Part shown: piece by piece, positions 7,667 to 16,437 of the stretch
Numbering within the stretch: position 1 is the first letter of the stretch
Layout: every line of letters begins with the position of its first letter
Source: Laceyella putida
GTDB taxonomy: Bacteria > Bacillota > Bacilli > Thermoactinomycetales > Thermoactinomycetaceae
Direction of reading: 5' to 3'
Assembly (NCBI RefSeq): GCF_042665195.1
Contig: NZ_JBHTBW010000019.1
Coordinates: forward strand, 1 to 64,000
DNA length: 64,000 bases
Position numbers and translations under genes: made by a program
Notes under the pieces: model-generated
The model's input: only the letters and a program-made list of their open reading frames with translations
What the model was told of the DNA's origin: nothing
Databases searched by the model: none

Positions 7667-8281
7667 TTAGGGCAACAGTTTTCCCAACGGGCCTTGTTCG
7701 TCAAGGATGGAAGTGAGATCATAGATGGAAATGGGAAAATAGGGGAAACCATAGACATAGGGGGCTAAGTCATAAAGCTGGAAATAGAGCACCAGTGCTT
7801 TATCGGCAAGATAGAAGTCTTGCTCCGGCTGGATTTGTGTGAAAGGTGTGACCACAGGGATATTGCGCTGGGTGATCTGTCCGCGCACAAGCCGGGACAA
7901 AACCTCAACCTCATTGCTGTTGGGCTTAAACAGTTGTCGCAAAGTGAAGCGTTGTCCCGTTTGGATATCGAACGTTAAGGATTTTTGCACAGTCAGGCCG
8001 TGGGCGCCACCACTAAAGGCATAATTGAACAAAGAGAGGCTCAGCAGGTTGCGTTCGTTCGTCTTCACTTCAAACCATCCCGACATTTCGACAAGCTCCC
8101 GTTGTTGCAACCCTTGGTCTTGGGCCAGGCGTTGCACGGTGTGGAGAAGGATTAGGTTGATGTGCTGTCTGACTTGAGGCCGCATGGTTCCCCCCAACAC
8201 GGGATAATGGATGACAATGCCCGGGCGTGGAGAATAGGAAAAGGATTGGATCAGGACAGGGGGTGGATTCACCGAGAACAC
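7667..8281 (-). CDS. DUF4163/DUF3298-type domain protein (RsiV/PdaC-like)
   Basis: 204 residues. The order VIHYPVLGG ... INLILLHTVQRL ... VEMSGWFEVKTNERNLLSLSL ... FSGGAHGLTVQKSLTFDIQTGQRFTL ... FYLADKALVLYFQLYDLAPYVYGFPYF is that of the DUF4163-DUF3298 pair found in the anti-sigma factor RsiV (where it binds lysozyme) and in the deacetylase PdaC. Here there is neither a transmembrane anchor nor a signal peptide nor an adjoining sigma factor, so the protein is the bare domain pair. GTG 8281 is the most upstream start in frame and keeps the YPVLGG strand; ATG 8185 has a better G-rich site but would cut the first strand. Confidence 0.75.
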   Translation of the reverse strand: MFSVNPPPVLIQSFSYSPRPGIVIHYPVLGGTMRPQVRQHINLILLHTVQRLAQDQGLQQRELVEMSGWFEVKTNERNLLSLSLFNYAFSGGAHGLTVQKSLTFDIQTGQRFTLRQLFKPNSNEVEVLSRLVRGQITQRNIPVVTPFTQIQPEQDFYLADKALVLYFQLYDLAPYVYGFPYFPISIYDLTSILDEQGPLGKLLP

Positions 8282-8459
8282 TCCATTTCTTGGTCATGGT
8301 TCCATTCTTGCATGTTACAGCATATTCAGACAAGGAGATGTTTTATGAAGCGGAGAGAGATTACCTTTTTGTCCCGCAACAGTGTAAAATAAGAACAGGC
8401 TTGTTTCCTTGGAAGAAGGAGGCAACCGACTTGAGCAGAAAGTAATGAGGTTGAATCGA

Positions 8460-10226
8460 ATGAAAATCGTACTGTCTACATTGAATGCAAAATATATCCA
8501 TACTTCGTTGGCTTTGCGCTACTTGAAGGCATACAGCGAACGGGAATTTGCCATCGAGATTGCCGAGTATACGATCAAAGATCCGGCGATGAATATCGTG
8601 TCCGATCTGTATAACCGCCAACCCGATGTGGTGGGTTTTTCTTGTTATATATGGAATATTGAAGAGACGATCACCGTCATCGACATGTTGAAAAAAGTGA
8701 AGCCAGATGTGAAGATCGTGCTGGGTGGGCCGGAAGTTTCCTATGACACCGACTTTTGGATGAAGCGTTTGCCCCAGGTCGATTACATTGTGATCGGGGA
8801 AGGGGAAGAAACCTTTCACCATCTTTTGACGGAACTGCGCGGGGAACAGAAATTCCATTTTGTGATGGGACTGGCCTACCGCAAAGGGGAGGAGGTTCTC
8901 ATCAATCCGCCTCGGCCCAAGCTGGATCTGAACATGATCCCCTCGCCGCACCGTTTCCCGGAAGATCTGGCCCAGCTCCCCAACCGTGTCGTCTACTTTG
9001 AGACGAGCCGGGGCTGTCCGTTCAGTTGTCAATTCTGTTTATCCAGTATTGAGGTGGGCGTCCGTTACTTTGATATGGACCGCACCAAACAAGACCTGCT
9101 TTATTTGATCAACCATGGCGCCAAATTGATTAAGTTTGTGGACCGCACCTTTAACATCAAGCGGGATTACGCTTTGGAAATCTTCCAATTCCTGATTGAC
9201 AACCACCAAGGCTGTGTGTTCCAGTTTGAGATTACGGCTGATATCATGCGGCCGGAGGTGGTGGATTTCTTGGCGGAGCATGCGCCGCCGGGGATCTTCC
9301 GCTTTGAGATCGGTGTGCAGTCGACCAACGATCTGACGAACTTGGCAGTGAAGCGTCGGCAAAATTTCACCAAGCTTGCCCGTACGGTGACCAAAGTGAA
9401 AGAAAGCGGCAAGATCGCCCAACACTTGGACTTGATCGCCGGTTTGCCGTTGGAGGATTATGAGACCTTCAAGAAGACCTTTAATGATGTGTTCGCGCTC
9501 GGGCCGGAAGAATTGCAACTCGGCTTTCTAAAAATGTTGCGGGGCACGGGGATGCGGCTCGAAGCGGAGAAATACAATTATGTCTTTATGGAACGGGCCC
9601 CTTACGAAATCCTGGGCAATGACATCTTGCCTTTTTCCGATATCGTCCGGATCAAGCGGGTGGAGGATGTGCTGGAGAAATACTGGAACGCCCATCGCAT
9701 GGACCATACCCTCCAATACTTGATTGAGCATGAATTCGCTTCTCCGTTTGACTTCTTTCAGGAGTTTGGGGATTTTTGGGAAGAGCGCGGATGGCAGAAG
9801 ATCGGCCATCAATTGGAAGACTTGTTCACCCGTTTGCGGGCTTTTTTGGAACAGCGCGGAACCAAGCGAATGGAGATTATCCTGGGCTTGATGAAATACG
9901 ATTATTATCTCAACCACAAACAGCGACCGCGCAAAGTGTGGTGGGATTTCACCTTGGATAAAGCGACGCACGCCGCCTTGTTGCGCCAGGCGGTCGAACA
10001 GCCCGAACGCGTCTCCGCCGATTTTGCCGCTTGCCGCCTGAATGAACGGGATTTGCATAAACATGCCGTGGTGGAAGTCCTGCCCTTTGATCTGGACACC
10101 TATCTGAGCACGGGGGAGATCGTGGCGCAATGGACAGCCCTCTTGGCGATGTATCGGCCAAAGGGCGAGGTGCCGGTGCGTTGCTATACGATGAAACTGG
10201 ATGAAGAAGCCGTCAAATTGGCCTGA
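8460..10226 (+). CDS. B12-binding domain radical SAM protein (DUF4080 family)
   Basis: 588 residues. N-terminal B12-binding-like Rossmann domain (MKIVLSTLNAKYIHTSLALR; VVGFSCYIWN; VLGGPEVS), then a radical SAM core with the cluster ligands CPFSCQFC (C186, C190, C193), then a C-terminal DUF4080 region. Such proteins use S-adenosylmethionine and, by inference, cobalamin; the reaction is not known for this branch. No DxHxxG motif is obvious in the cobalamin domain, so base-off binding is doubtful. ATG 8460 is chosen because it matches the family start and GAGGT lies 8 nt upstream; earlier ATG 8445 and TTG 8409 are in frame. Confidence 0.9.
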   Translation: MKIVLSTLNAKYIHTSLALRYLKAYSEREFAIEIAEYTIKDPAMNIVSDLYNRQPDVVGFSCYIWNIEETITVIDMLKKVKPDVKIVLGGPEVSYDTDFWMKRLPQVDYIVIGEGEETFHHLLTELRGEQKFHFVMGLAYRKGEEVLINPPRPKLDLNMIPSPHRFPEDLAQLPNRVVYFETSRGCPFSCQFCLSSIEVGVRYFDMDRTKQDLLYLINHGAKLIKFVDRTFNIKRDYALEIFQFLIDNHQGCVFQFEITADIMRPEVVDFLAEHAPPGIFRFEIGVQSTNDLTNLAVKRRQNFTKLARTVTKVKESGKIAQHLDLIAGLPLEDYETFKKTFNDVFALGPEELQLGFLKMLRGTGMRLEAEKYNYVFMERAPYEILGNDILPFSDIVRIKRVEDVLEKYWNAHRMDHTLQYLIEHEFASPFDFFQEFGDFWEERGWQKIGHQLEDLFTRLRAFLEQRGTKRMEIILGLMKYDYYLNHKQRPRKVWWDFTLDKATHAALLRQAVEQPERVSADFAACRLNERDLHKHAVVEVLPFDLDTYLSTGEIVAQWTALLAMYRPKGEVPVRCYTMKLDEEAVKLA

Positions 10227-10232
10227 GTTGGG

Positions 10233-10269
10233 AAGAAGTCCTCATGGGGAGAGGGCTTCTTTTGTTTTT
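10233..10269 (+). terminator. Terminator after the radical SAM gene
   Basis: AAGAAGTCCTC (10233-10243) pairs with GAGGGCTTCTT allowing one G-U, followed by TTGTTTTTG. Confidence 0.8.
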
Positions 10270-10319
10270 GGACAGGTTTTTCAATCGAAACGAAAAAAAT
10301 ATATATCGCAAAGGAGAGG

Positions 10320-10670
10320 GTGATGATGAGTCAGTTGGGAACTCCGTTTCAGAAGAGCGGCGCGGGATGATGGGTGTCGGCCTGTTGAACCAAGCGGGCT
10401 ATCAGCTCTTCTTTTTCTTGGCTCTTGGCGTATGAAGTGTCTCTGGGATTATTGGCCCTCAACTTGGGTGCACAACCGATTTTGACGACGCTTCTCGTGC
10501 AGAAAGAGGCAAGCGGAAGCCAGTGGTGGGGTCTGGGATTGAGAATGAGCGGGTTACTGGTGGTCTTGGGGGATCGCCTCTTCGACGGGAAGATCTCCGT
10601 CATCGGGATGATCAGCGCTTGTTTGTCTCTTTTTCATGAACAAGTTTCGCTGTGTGGCCAAGGAGGATGA
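10320..10670 (+). pseudogene. Broken EamA/DMT-type permease fragment, frameshifted
   Basis: Two reading frames together spell part of an EamA transporter: NQAGYQLFFFLALG up to about 10430 in one frame, then LALNLGAQPILTTLLVQKEASGSQWWG and LLVVLGDRLFDGKISVIG in another. YQLFFFLAL and LGAQPILTTLL are typical membrane-helix motifs of the second EamA repeat. The frame change is around 10420-10435. Neither the first repeat nor an intact C-terminus is present, so this is a remnant. Limits are approximate. Confidence 0.7.
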
Positions 10671-10713
10671 ACTTGTTGTATATAATTTAAAAACGCAAAA
10701 TTAGTAGAATAGA

Positions 10714-10785
10714 TTGACTATTGGCAAATGACATTATATCATGTTTTTACGAAACCGATTTCCATTTGCAATGTAAGCGCTTCTT
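10714..10785 (+). promoter_or_regulatory. Candidate promoter and LacI-type operators of the sugar ABC operon
   Basis: TTGACT (10714-10719), 17 nt, TATCAT (10737-10742) makes a plausible sigma-A promoter. Just downstream are two near-palindromes with a central CG of the LacI/GalR kind: GAAACCGATTTC (10751-10762) and TGTAAGCGCT (10772-10781). The second partly resembles a CcpA cre site. Placement after the -10 suits repression by the LacI-family protein encoded at 14073 or by CcpA. Confidence 0.45.
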
Positions 10786-10894
10786 TATCCAATTATGTGT
10801 TTTATCGAGGCAGTTTCGTTGTTGGAGCACTTATTTTTGGGGATTTTTCGATTGGTTATTCAGAGTTTAAACTTGAGCGCGAGGAGGAACCTTG

Positions 10895-12172
10895 ATGAGA
10901 AAATGGATCGCTTGCCTGTTTGCACTGTTGTTACCGTTGACGATGATCGCTTGCAGCAATCGGAAAGTGGCTGAAGAAGGGGAGCAAACACAAGGGAAAA
11001 CCGTCATTAATTTTTGGACGTTTGGCGTCACCGGCTATGACAAGCTGATTAAAGAATATGAAAAAACGCATCCCAATGTGAAGATCAAGAACCAAAACGC
11101 CGAATTTAACGATCATCATAACCGTTTATTCAATGCCATCTCCACCGGTTCAGGCGCTCCCGATGTGACGATGATCGAAGTGGGCGCGATTGAAAAATAT
11201 CGCGATGCCCAAACCCGGTTCAATAACTTATATGATTTAGGGGCCAAAGAGTTGCAGAGCAAGTACCTCGATTGGAAGTGGAAGATCGGTGAGAGTGCCG
11301 ACGGTTCCTTCCTCTTCGGCTTGCCGACAGATATTGGGCCCACAGTGATGTATTATCGGACAGACCTGTTTAAGCAAGCGGGTTTGCCAACCGATCCGCA
11401 AGAAGTAGCAGCCAAGATCAAAACATGGGACGACTTTGAAAAAGCGGCATTGCAAGTGAAAGAGAAAACGGGCAAACCAATGTTGGACAATGTGGAGCTC
11501 ATTTATAACGCGCGGCGTGACCAAGCCCCTGAAACCTATTTTAACCGCAAGGACGAACTGATCATCGAAAGTTCCCCTTATGTGAAGCGGGCTTATGATT
11601 ACACCGTGAAGCTGATCAAACAAGGCGTTGTCGGCAATCAGAATCTGTGGACGCCGGAATGGGGCGCGGCCATGAAAAACGGTGGCTATGCCACAATGTT
11701 GAGCGCTTCCTGGATGAATGCGCAAATCAAAGGAAATGCGCCCGATTCCAAGGATGTGTGGGCTGTGACGGCGATCCCGGAAGGAGCGGGCAACTGGGGC
11801 GGTTCCTACCTGGCGATTCCCAAAGAATCGAAACATGCCAAAGAAGCTTATGAATTTGCGAAATGGCTCGTTTCTCCAGAAAACCAGTTGAAATCGTTTA
11901 AGGACGCGGGGCTGTTCCCGTCGACGCCGGAGCTGTACGACAAACCGGAGTTTACTGAATTTGAGGACGAGTATTTTTATAACGACAACATCACGCCAGT
12001 CTTTGCCGCGGCCGCCAAAAAAGTGAAACCGGTTTACACCGGCAAGAACTATCAAATTGCCCAAGCGGAGATCATCAAGGCGCTGCAAAACGTGCAAACC
12101 AAAAAAGCGGATCCCGAAGCGGAGTGGAAAGCGGCCATCGAGCGGATCAAAAAACAGATTGAGCGCCAATAG
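10895..12172 (+). CDS. Sugar ABC transporter substrate-binding lipoprotein (family 1)
   Basis: 425 residues. The signal peptide ends in a lipobox (TMIAC), so the mature protein is anchored by a lipidated cysteine. VINFWTFGVTGYDKLIKEYEKTHPNVKIK, FNAISTGSGAPDVTMIEVG and GNWGGSYLAIPKESKHAKEAYEFAKWLVSPENQ follow the family 1 solute-binding pattern (maltose/multiple-sugar type). It feeds the two permeases downstream. The ATPase is absent from the cluster and is probably a shared MsmX-type protein elsewhere. ATG 10895 is 7 nt after GAGGAGG; the TTG just before it is a poorer start. The sugar cannot be named from sequence. Confidence 0.92.
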   Translation: MRKWIACLFALLLPLTMIACSNRKVAEEGEQTQGKTVINFWTFGVTGYDKLIKEYEKTHPNVKIKNQNAEFNDHHNRLFNAISTGSGAPDVTMIEVGAIEKYRDAQTRFNNLYDLGAKELQSKYLDWKWKIGESADGSFLFGLPTDIGPTVMYYRTDLFKQAGLPTDPQEVAAKIKTWDDFEKAALQVKEKTGKPMLDNVELIYNARRDQAPETYFNRKDELIIESSPYVKRAYDYTVKLIKQGVVGNQNLWTPEWGAAMKNGGYATMLSASWMNAQIKGNAPDSKDVWAVTAIPEGAGNWGGSYLAIPKESKHAKEAYEFAKWLVSPENQLKSFKDAGLFPSTPELYDKPEFTEFEDEYFYNDNITPVFAAAAKKVKPVYTGKNYQIAQAEIIKALQNVQTKKADPEAEWKAAIERIKKQIERQ

Positions 12173-12200
12173 GCCATGAAAGGGGCAGAGTGCTGATGAC

Positions 12201-12229
12201 GGGGAGCGCCCCCTCCCCCTTTTGTTTTT
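12201..12229 (+). terminator. Intercistronic hairpin between binding protein and permeases
   Basis: GGGGAG and CTCCCC around CGCCCC, then CTTTTGTTTTT. In ABC importers a partial terminator or processing stem at this point keeps the binding protein in excess over the membrane parts. Confidence 0.6.
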
Positions 12230-12258
12230 AAGACAAGTGCAAGAAAGGGTGAACGCTA

Positions 12259-13182
12259 GTGAAAACCGTGCCGACTCCGGTCAAACCGTCATATTGGAGT
12301 GAACGAAGGAAAGAAGCGACAGCGGGTTTGCTTTATATCTCACCTTTTTTCATCTTGTTTGCGATTTTTGGACTATTCCCTATGTTGTACAGTTTTTATC
12401 TCGCTTTTCAAAATTGGAACGGCTTGGGGGAGATGAAGTTTGTCGGGTTTGCCAATTTTCAATTGATTATGAGTGACCCGCTCTTTTGGCGTTCCATCTA
12501 CAACACGGTCATTTTGGGCTTGCTTGGCACGTTGCCGCAGATTCTTGTGGCGATCCCTCTGGCCGCGTTGTTGAACGCCGCTTGGCTGCGGTTTCGAAAC
12601 CTCTTTCGGATCGCCATCTTCATGCCGTATGTTACCTCTACGGTGGCGGTCGCCCTCGTGTTTAGCGTGATTTTTAGTGAGCACCCCTCGGGGCTGGCCA
12701 ATTCCTTCTTCTCCCTGTTCGGGTTTGAGCAGATTTTCTGGAAAAAAGAAGAGTGGGCGGTGAAGGTGGCCATATCGGTGATGGTGTTTTGGCGCTGGGT
12801 CGGGTACAACACGATTATTTTCTTGGCTGGATTGCAGCGCATTCCTCACGACCTCTATGAAGCGGCCACCATTGACGGCGCTTCGGCTGTGCAACAATTT
12901 CGCTTTATCACACTTCCATTGTTGCGGCCTGTCATCGTGTTTGTCACGTTCCTCTCTACCATCGGGGCTTGGCAATTGTTTGTGGAGCCGCTTGTCTTTT
13001 ATGGCAACGTCAATTTGGTTCGTGAAGAGGGCATGACCATTGTGCTGTATCTTTGGAAAGAAGCGTTTGCCAATAGTGCCTTCGGCACAGCTTCGGCTTC
13101 AGCGATTATCTTGTTCCTCATCATCGCGCTGTTTTCCGCGCTGAATCTCAAACTTTCCGGACGAACCGGGAACGCGGCTTAA
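12259..13182 (+). CDS. Sugar ABC transporter permease (MalF/UgpA type)
   Basis: 307 residues, six predicted membrane helices. First helix LLYISPFFILFAIFGLFPMLYSFYLAF; the EAA loop toward the ATPase is seen at DLYEAATIDGASAVQQFRFITLPLLRP (EAAxxDGAxxxxxFxxxxLP). The start is GTG 12259 behind AGAAAGGGTG. Forms the membrane channel with the next gene, which starts 17 nt after it. Regulated with the operon. Substrate unknown. Confidence 0.93.
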   Translation: MKTVPTPVKPSYWSERRKEATAGLLYISPFFILFAIFGLFPMLYSFYLAFQNWNGLGEMKFVGFANFQLIMSDPLFWRSIYNTVILGLLGTLPQILVAIPLAALLNAAWLRFRNLFRIAIFMPYVTSTVAVALVFSVIFSEHPSGLANSFFSLFGFEQIFWKKEEWAVKVAISVMVFWRWVGYNTIIFLAGLQRIPHDLYEAATIDGASAVQQFRFITLPLLRPVIVFVTFLSTIGAWQLFVEPLVFYGNVNLVREEGMTIVLYLWKEAFANSAFGTASASAIILFLIIALFSALNLKLSGRTGNAA

Positions 13183-13199
13183 AAAGGAGGGGAATTTGC

Positions 13200-14054
13200 A
13201 TGCGTGCAACTGCTTTAAAAGAAGGTGGCCATGGCCAACGGGGGCTGGCGAGAGGCATTCTTTATGTTTGTTTGACTCTGTTTTCGATCGTTTCACTCTT
13301 TCCGTTTTATTGGATGTTTGTCATCGGCACCAATACTTCAGACCGGATCAACGATACCCCTCCCGCCATGCTTCCGGGATTGCAGCTGGTCGGGAACTTT
13401 CAGAAAGTGCTGGGCAATATTGATTTCATAAGCGCTTTTGTCAATTCAGTCATCGTTTCTTCCATTTCCACCTTGGGCGTGTTATTTTTAAGTTCACTGG
13501 CGGGATATGCTTTTGCTAAGCTTCGATTTCCGGGGAAAAAATGGTTGTTTGGCCTGGTTTTGGTCACGATGATGGTACCTACCCAGCTGGGCTTGATCCC
13601 CTCTTATATCATCATGTCGAAACTAGGGTGGCTCAACACCATCCAAGCCTTGATCGTGCCGGGGTTCGTCAATGCGTTCGGCATCTTTTGGATGCGCCAG
13701 TACATTTCCGATGCCGTGCCTGATGAGGTGTTTGAAGCGGCGAAAATGGATGGCTGTTCCCATTTTCGGATCTACTGGAACATTGTTGTCCCAGCGATTT
13801 TGCCAGCGTTTGCCACGTTGGGAATCATCAACTTCATGGCGATTTGGAATGATTTCATCTGGCCGGCCGCCGTGTTGACCGACAATTCACTCCAAACGTT
13901 GCAGATCGCCCTTCGTTCCTTAAACGATGTGCGCTTTACCGATTATGGCATGATGCTGTCGGGCACTTTCTGGGCGACCGTGCCGTTGATTATCGTCTTC
14001 TTGTTCTTTAATAAATGGTTTATCTCAGGACTGACGCAAGGCTCTGTCAAGTAA
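13200..14054 (+). CDS. Sugar ABC transporter permease (MalG/AraQ type)
   Basis: 284 residues, six predicted helices. SLFPFYWMFVIGTNTS at the first helix, FPGKKWLFGLVLVTMMVPTQLGLIPSYIIM in the middle, and the EAA loop DEVFEAAKMDGCSHFRIYWNIVVPAILPA. ATG 13200 lies 9 nt after AAAGGAGGGG. Second channel subunit of the importer. The next gene, the LacI-type regulator, begins 18 nt later, so the regulator is probably made from the same transcript and could control its own operon. Confidence 0.93.
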   Translation: MRATALKEGGHGQRGLARGILYVCLTLFSIVSLFPFYWMFVIGTNTSDRINDTPPAMLPGLQLVGNFQKVLGNIDFISAFVNSVIVSSISTLGVLFLSSLAGYAFAKLRFPGKKWLFGLVLVTMMVPTQLGLIPSYIIMSKLGWLNTIQALIVPGFVNAFGIFWMRQYISDAVPDEVFEAAKMDGCSHFRIYWNIVVPAILPAFATLGIINFMAIWNDFIWPAAVLTDNSLQTLQIALRSLNDVRFTDYGMMLSGTFWATVPLIIVFLFFNKWFISGLTQGSVK

Positions 14055-14072
14055 GACAGGAAGGGGAATGGG

Positions 14073-15092
14073 ATGAAAATCACGATTAAAGACATTGCCC
14101 GCATGGCTGGTGTGTCAAGGGCCACGGTATCGAAGATTTTGAACAATTATACGGACGTGAGTGAGAAGACGCGTCGAAAAGTCTTGCAAATCGTGGAAGA
14201 GACGGGCTATCAGCCCGCTTTTTCCGCGCAGACCCTGTCGGCGAAACGGACGAATCTCATCGGGGTGATCTATGCGGGCAACATCAATGCCGACCTGACT
14301 CATCCGTTTTTTGTTGAAGTGGTGAACGCCTTTAAAAAACAAATTGGCGAATTGGGTTATGACTTGCTGTTTTTTTCCAATGAGAAATTTCGCAACTCAC
14401 AAGAGAATTATCTGGCTCGCTGTCAGTATTTTCGCTTGGATGGTTGCATCATCATCAACGGGATGGATATCGAAACGGCCATTACCGAGTTAGATCAAAG
14501 CGATTTGCCCTGCATCGGTGTGGACATCCAATTGACTGGGAAAAAGTCCGGCTTTATCATGACGGATAATCGAAAGGCTTCGGCCATTGTGGTGGAACAC
14601 TTCTATCTGGCGGGATATCGCTCCATTGCCTATATCAGTGGACAGAGAGATTGTGACATTGGCAATGCTCGCAAGGAAGGATATATCCAGGCATTGAACC
14701 AGTTTGGCATTTCGGTGCGGGAAGAGTGGATTCAGTACGGGGATTATCGGGAGCAAAGCGGCTATGAGGCGATGAAACATCTGCTCAAACAACGGCCTTA
14801 TCCGCGAGCGGTATATACGGCGTCCGATTTGATGGCCTTTGGGGCGATTCGCGCGATCAAGGAAGCGGGTCTGTCTGTGCCTGACGATGTTGCGGTGATC
14901 GGCTTCGATGATATTCATGCTTGTCAGTATTCAGATCCAACCTTGACCACGATTCGGCAAAACAAAGAGAAAATTGGCAAGTTGGCGGCATTTATGTTGT
15001 TTGATTTGATTAAAAATCAAGTGCAATCAAGCAACGTTATGGTTGAACCGGAACTGGTCATACGCCAATCTTGTGGAGGAAGGGTGGAATAA
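14073..15092 (+). CDS. LacI/GalR family transcriptional regulator
   Basis: 339 residues. The N-terminal helix-turn-helix ITIKDIARMAGVSRATVSKILNN is followed by the hinge helix QTLSAKRTNLIGVIY, then a periplasmic-binding-protein-like sensor domain with VIGFDDIHACQYSDPTLTTIRQ near the end. As last gene of the sugar ABC operon it most likely senses the imported sugar or a derivative and acts on the operators near 10751-10781. RBS AGGAAGGGG before ATG 14073. Confidence 0.93.
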   Translation: MKITIKDIARMAGVSRATVSKILNNYTDVSEKTRRKVLQIVEETGYQPAFSAQTLSAKRTNLIGVIYAGNINADLTHPFFVEVVNAFKKQIGELGYDLLFFSNEKFRNSQENYLARCQYFRLDGCIIINGMDIETAITELDQSDLPCIGVDIQLTGKKSGFIMTDNRKASAIVVEHFYLAGYRSIAYISGQRDCDIGNARKEGYIQALNQFGISVREEWIQYGDYREQSGYEAMKHLLKQRPYPRAVYTASDLMAFGAIRAIKEAGLSVPDDVAVIGFDDIHACQYSDPTLTTIRQNKEKIGKLAAFMLFDLIKNQVQSSNVMVEPELVIRQSCGGRVE

Positions 15093-15198
15093 GCTGGGGT
15101 TTGCACCCGGTTTTTGGCTTTGTGTGAAAGCGGTTTCGGAAAAACTCATCGATGATAAAGAATGTTTGATGTGCGGAATCGAACCTAATCAACGCAAT

Positions 15199-15246
15199 GG
15201 GAACTCCTTCTCTCGCCAAATGTAGGGAGAAGGAGTTCCGATTTTG
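15199..15246 (+). terminator. Terminator of the sugar ABC operon
   Basis: GGAACTCCTTCTC (from 15200) pairs with GAGAAGGAGTTCC (to 15239), followed by GATTTTGTCG. The stretch 15093-15426 (334 nt) contains this stem and otherwise no gene; TATAAT at 15319-15324 and TATACT at 15380-15385 are possible -10 boxes for the yitT-type gene, without convincing -35 boxes. Confidence 0.7.
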
Positions 15247-15426
15247 TCGATTAGTCCACAACACCATTGGGAAACGATAACCATATAGATAGGGATGGGT
15301 GACCCTTCATACAGAGTGTATAATAAATGGGTAAGAAAATGTGTGCACGGTCTACATACCGAATGATTGGTCCGAGTGGTATACTCATGGATGAATTGAT
15401 TGGATATCAAAGGATTGGAAAAAGTG

Positions 15427-16260
15427 ATGGATATGGTTAAATTTCGTTTTTTTAACTTCGTGAACATCTTTTTGTCGTCGGTTTTGATTGCGTTTGCTTG
15501 GAACATGTTTCTATTGCCACACAAGATTTTAAGCAGCGGCGTTTCAGGCATCTCGATGATGCTGGCTTTAATTACGCCCATTAACACGGGGATTATCAAT
15601 TATGCTTTGAACCTTCCGCTCATGGTGCTCGGATTTTATAAGCTGGGCAAGCGTTTTATGTTTTATACCATTTTTTCCGTTACGGTGACCTCCATTGCCT
15701 TATTGTTAATACCCATTAAGCCGATTTCGTCAGATCCCATTTTGTCTTCGGTATTTGGCGGGGTATTGGCTGGGATCGGCACGGGCTTTATCTTCAGGGC
15801 ATCCGCTTCAACCGGTGGTTTCGATATCATCATCTTTATGTTGACACGGAAAAAAGAGCTTCCCGCCGGAACCCTAACCTTTGCAATGAACGCGGTCGTG
15901 ATTTTTGTGGCCGGCTTTATTTTCAATTGGGATAGCGCCCTTTATACGATGCTGTCCATCTTTGTTTCCGGCAAAGTGATTGATGCGATTCATACGAAAC
16001 ATTTAAAACTGACCTTGATGATTATCACCAATAACGGAGAAAACGTAAAACAGCATCTCATTTCCAAGTTGGTGCGGGGGATCACGATCGTAGATGGTGA
16101 AGGCGCCTATACCCGTGAACAGCGGAAGGTATTGTTTATGATCATTTCGCGTTATGAGTTGGCGGAAGTGAAACGGTTGATTAAGGAAACGGATCCCAAA
16201 GCGTTTGTCAATGTCATGGAAACCGTCGAAGTGATGGGATACTTTCGGAGAGACGGTTAG
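15427..16260 (+). CDS. YitT family membrane protein (DUF161/DUF2179)
   Basis: 277 residues. Five to six N-terminal helices (NIFLSSVLIAFAWNMFLLP onward) contain the DUF161 motif GGVLAGIGTGFIFRASASTGGFDIIIFML; the C-terminal cytosolic DUF2179 domain spans LTLMIITNNGENVKQHLISKLVRGITIVDGEGAYT and ends in VMETVEVMGYFRRD. The family is widespread in Firmicutes with no settled role. ATG 15427 is chosen as the family-like start; in-frame TTG 15400 and GTG 15424 are possible. A single gene with its own terminator. Confidence 0.9.
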   Translation: MDMVKFRFFNFVNIFLSSVLIAFAWNMFLLPHKILSSGVSGISMMLALITPINTGIINYALNLPLMVLGFYKLGKRFMFYTIFSVTVTSIALLLIPIKPISSDPILSSVFGGVLAGIGTGFIFRASASTGGFDIIIFMLTRKKELPAGTLTFAMNAVVIFVAGFIFNWDSALYTMLSIFVSGKVIDAIHTKHLKLTLMIITNNGENVKQHLISKLVRGITIVDGEGAYTREQRKVLFMIISRYELAEVKRLIKETDPKAFVNVMETVEVMGYFRRDG

Positions 16261-16269
16261 AAAGCGACG

Positions 16270-16309
16270 ACCCCTTCAGCCCCGCCGGGGCGACAAAAGG
16301 GGTTTTTTT
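16270..16309 (+). terminator. Terminator after the yitT-type gene
   Basis: Nested stems: ACCCCTT/AAGGGGT outside and CCCCGCCGGGG inside, followed by TTTTTTTATT. Confidence 0.85.
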
Positions 16310-16437
16310 ATTGTTGTTTCTCCTGAAATTGGAAAAAGCAGTATCCCTGCAAAAAAAAGGATTCTGTCAACCGAAAGGCGAACAATGGAGAATGAAGCGG
16401 CATTAATAGACGGGATTTTGTCAAAGGAGGGCGACCC

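Noticed and set aside
10772..10785. CcpA cre site
   Set aside because: The left half matches, but the right half departs from the consensus; kept only as a LacI-type candidate.
11237..12169. 310-codon open frame on the minus strand
   Set aside because: Fully antisense to the sugar-binding lipoprotein gene, which has a signal peptide, lipobox and family motifs; no ribosome site for the antisense frame.
15189..15599. 136-codon minus-strand frame
   Set aside because: Overlaps the start of the YitT gene in antisense and the operon terminator; no ribosome site.
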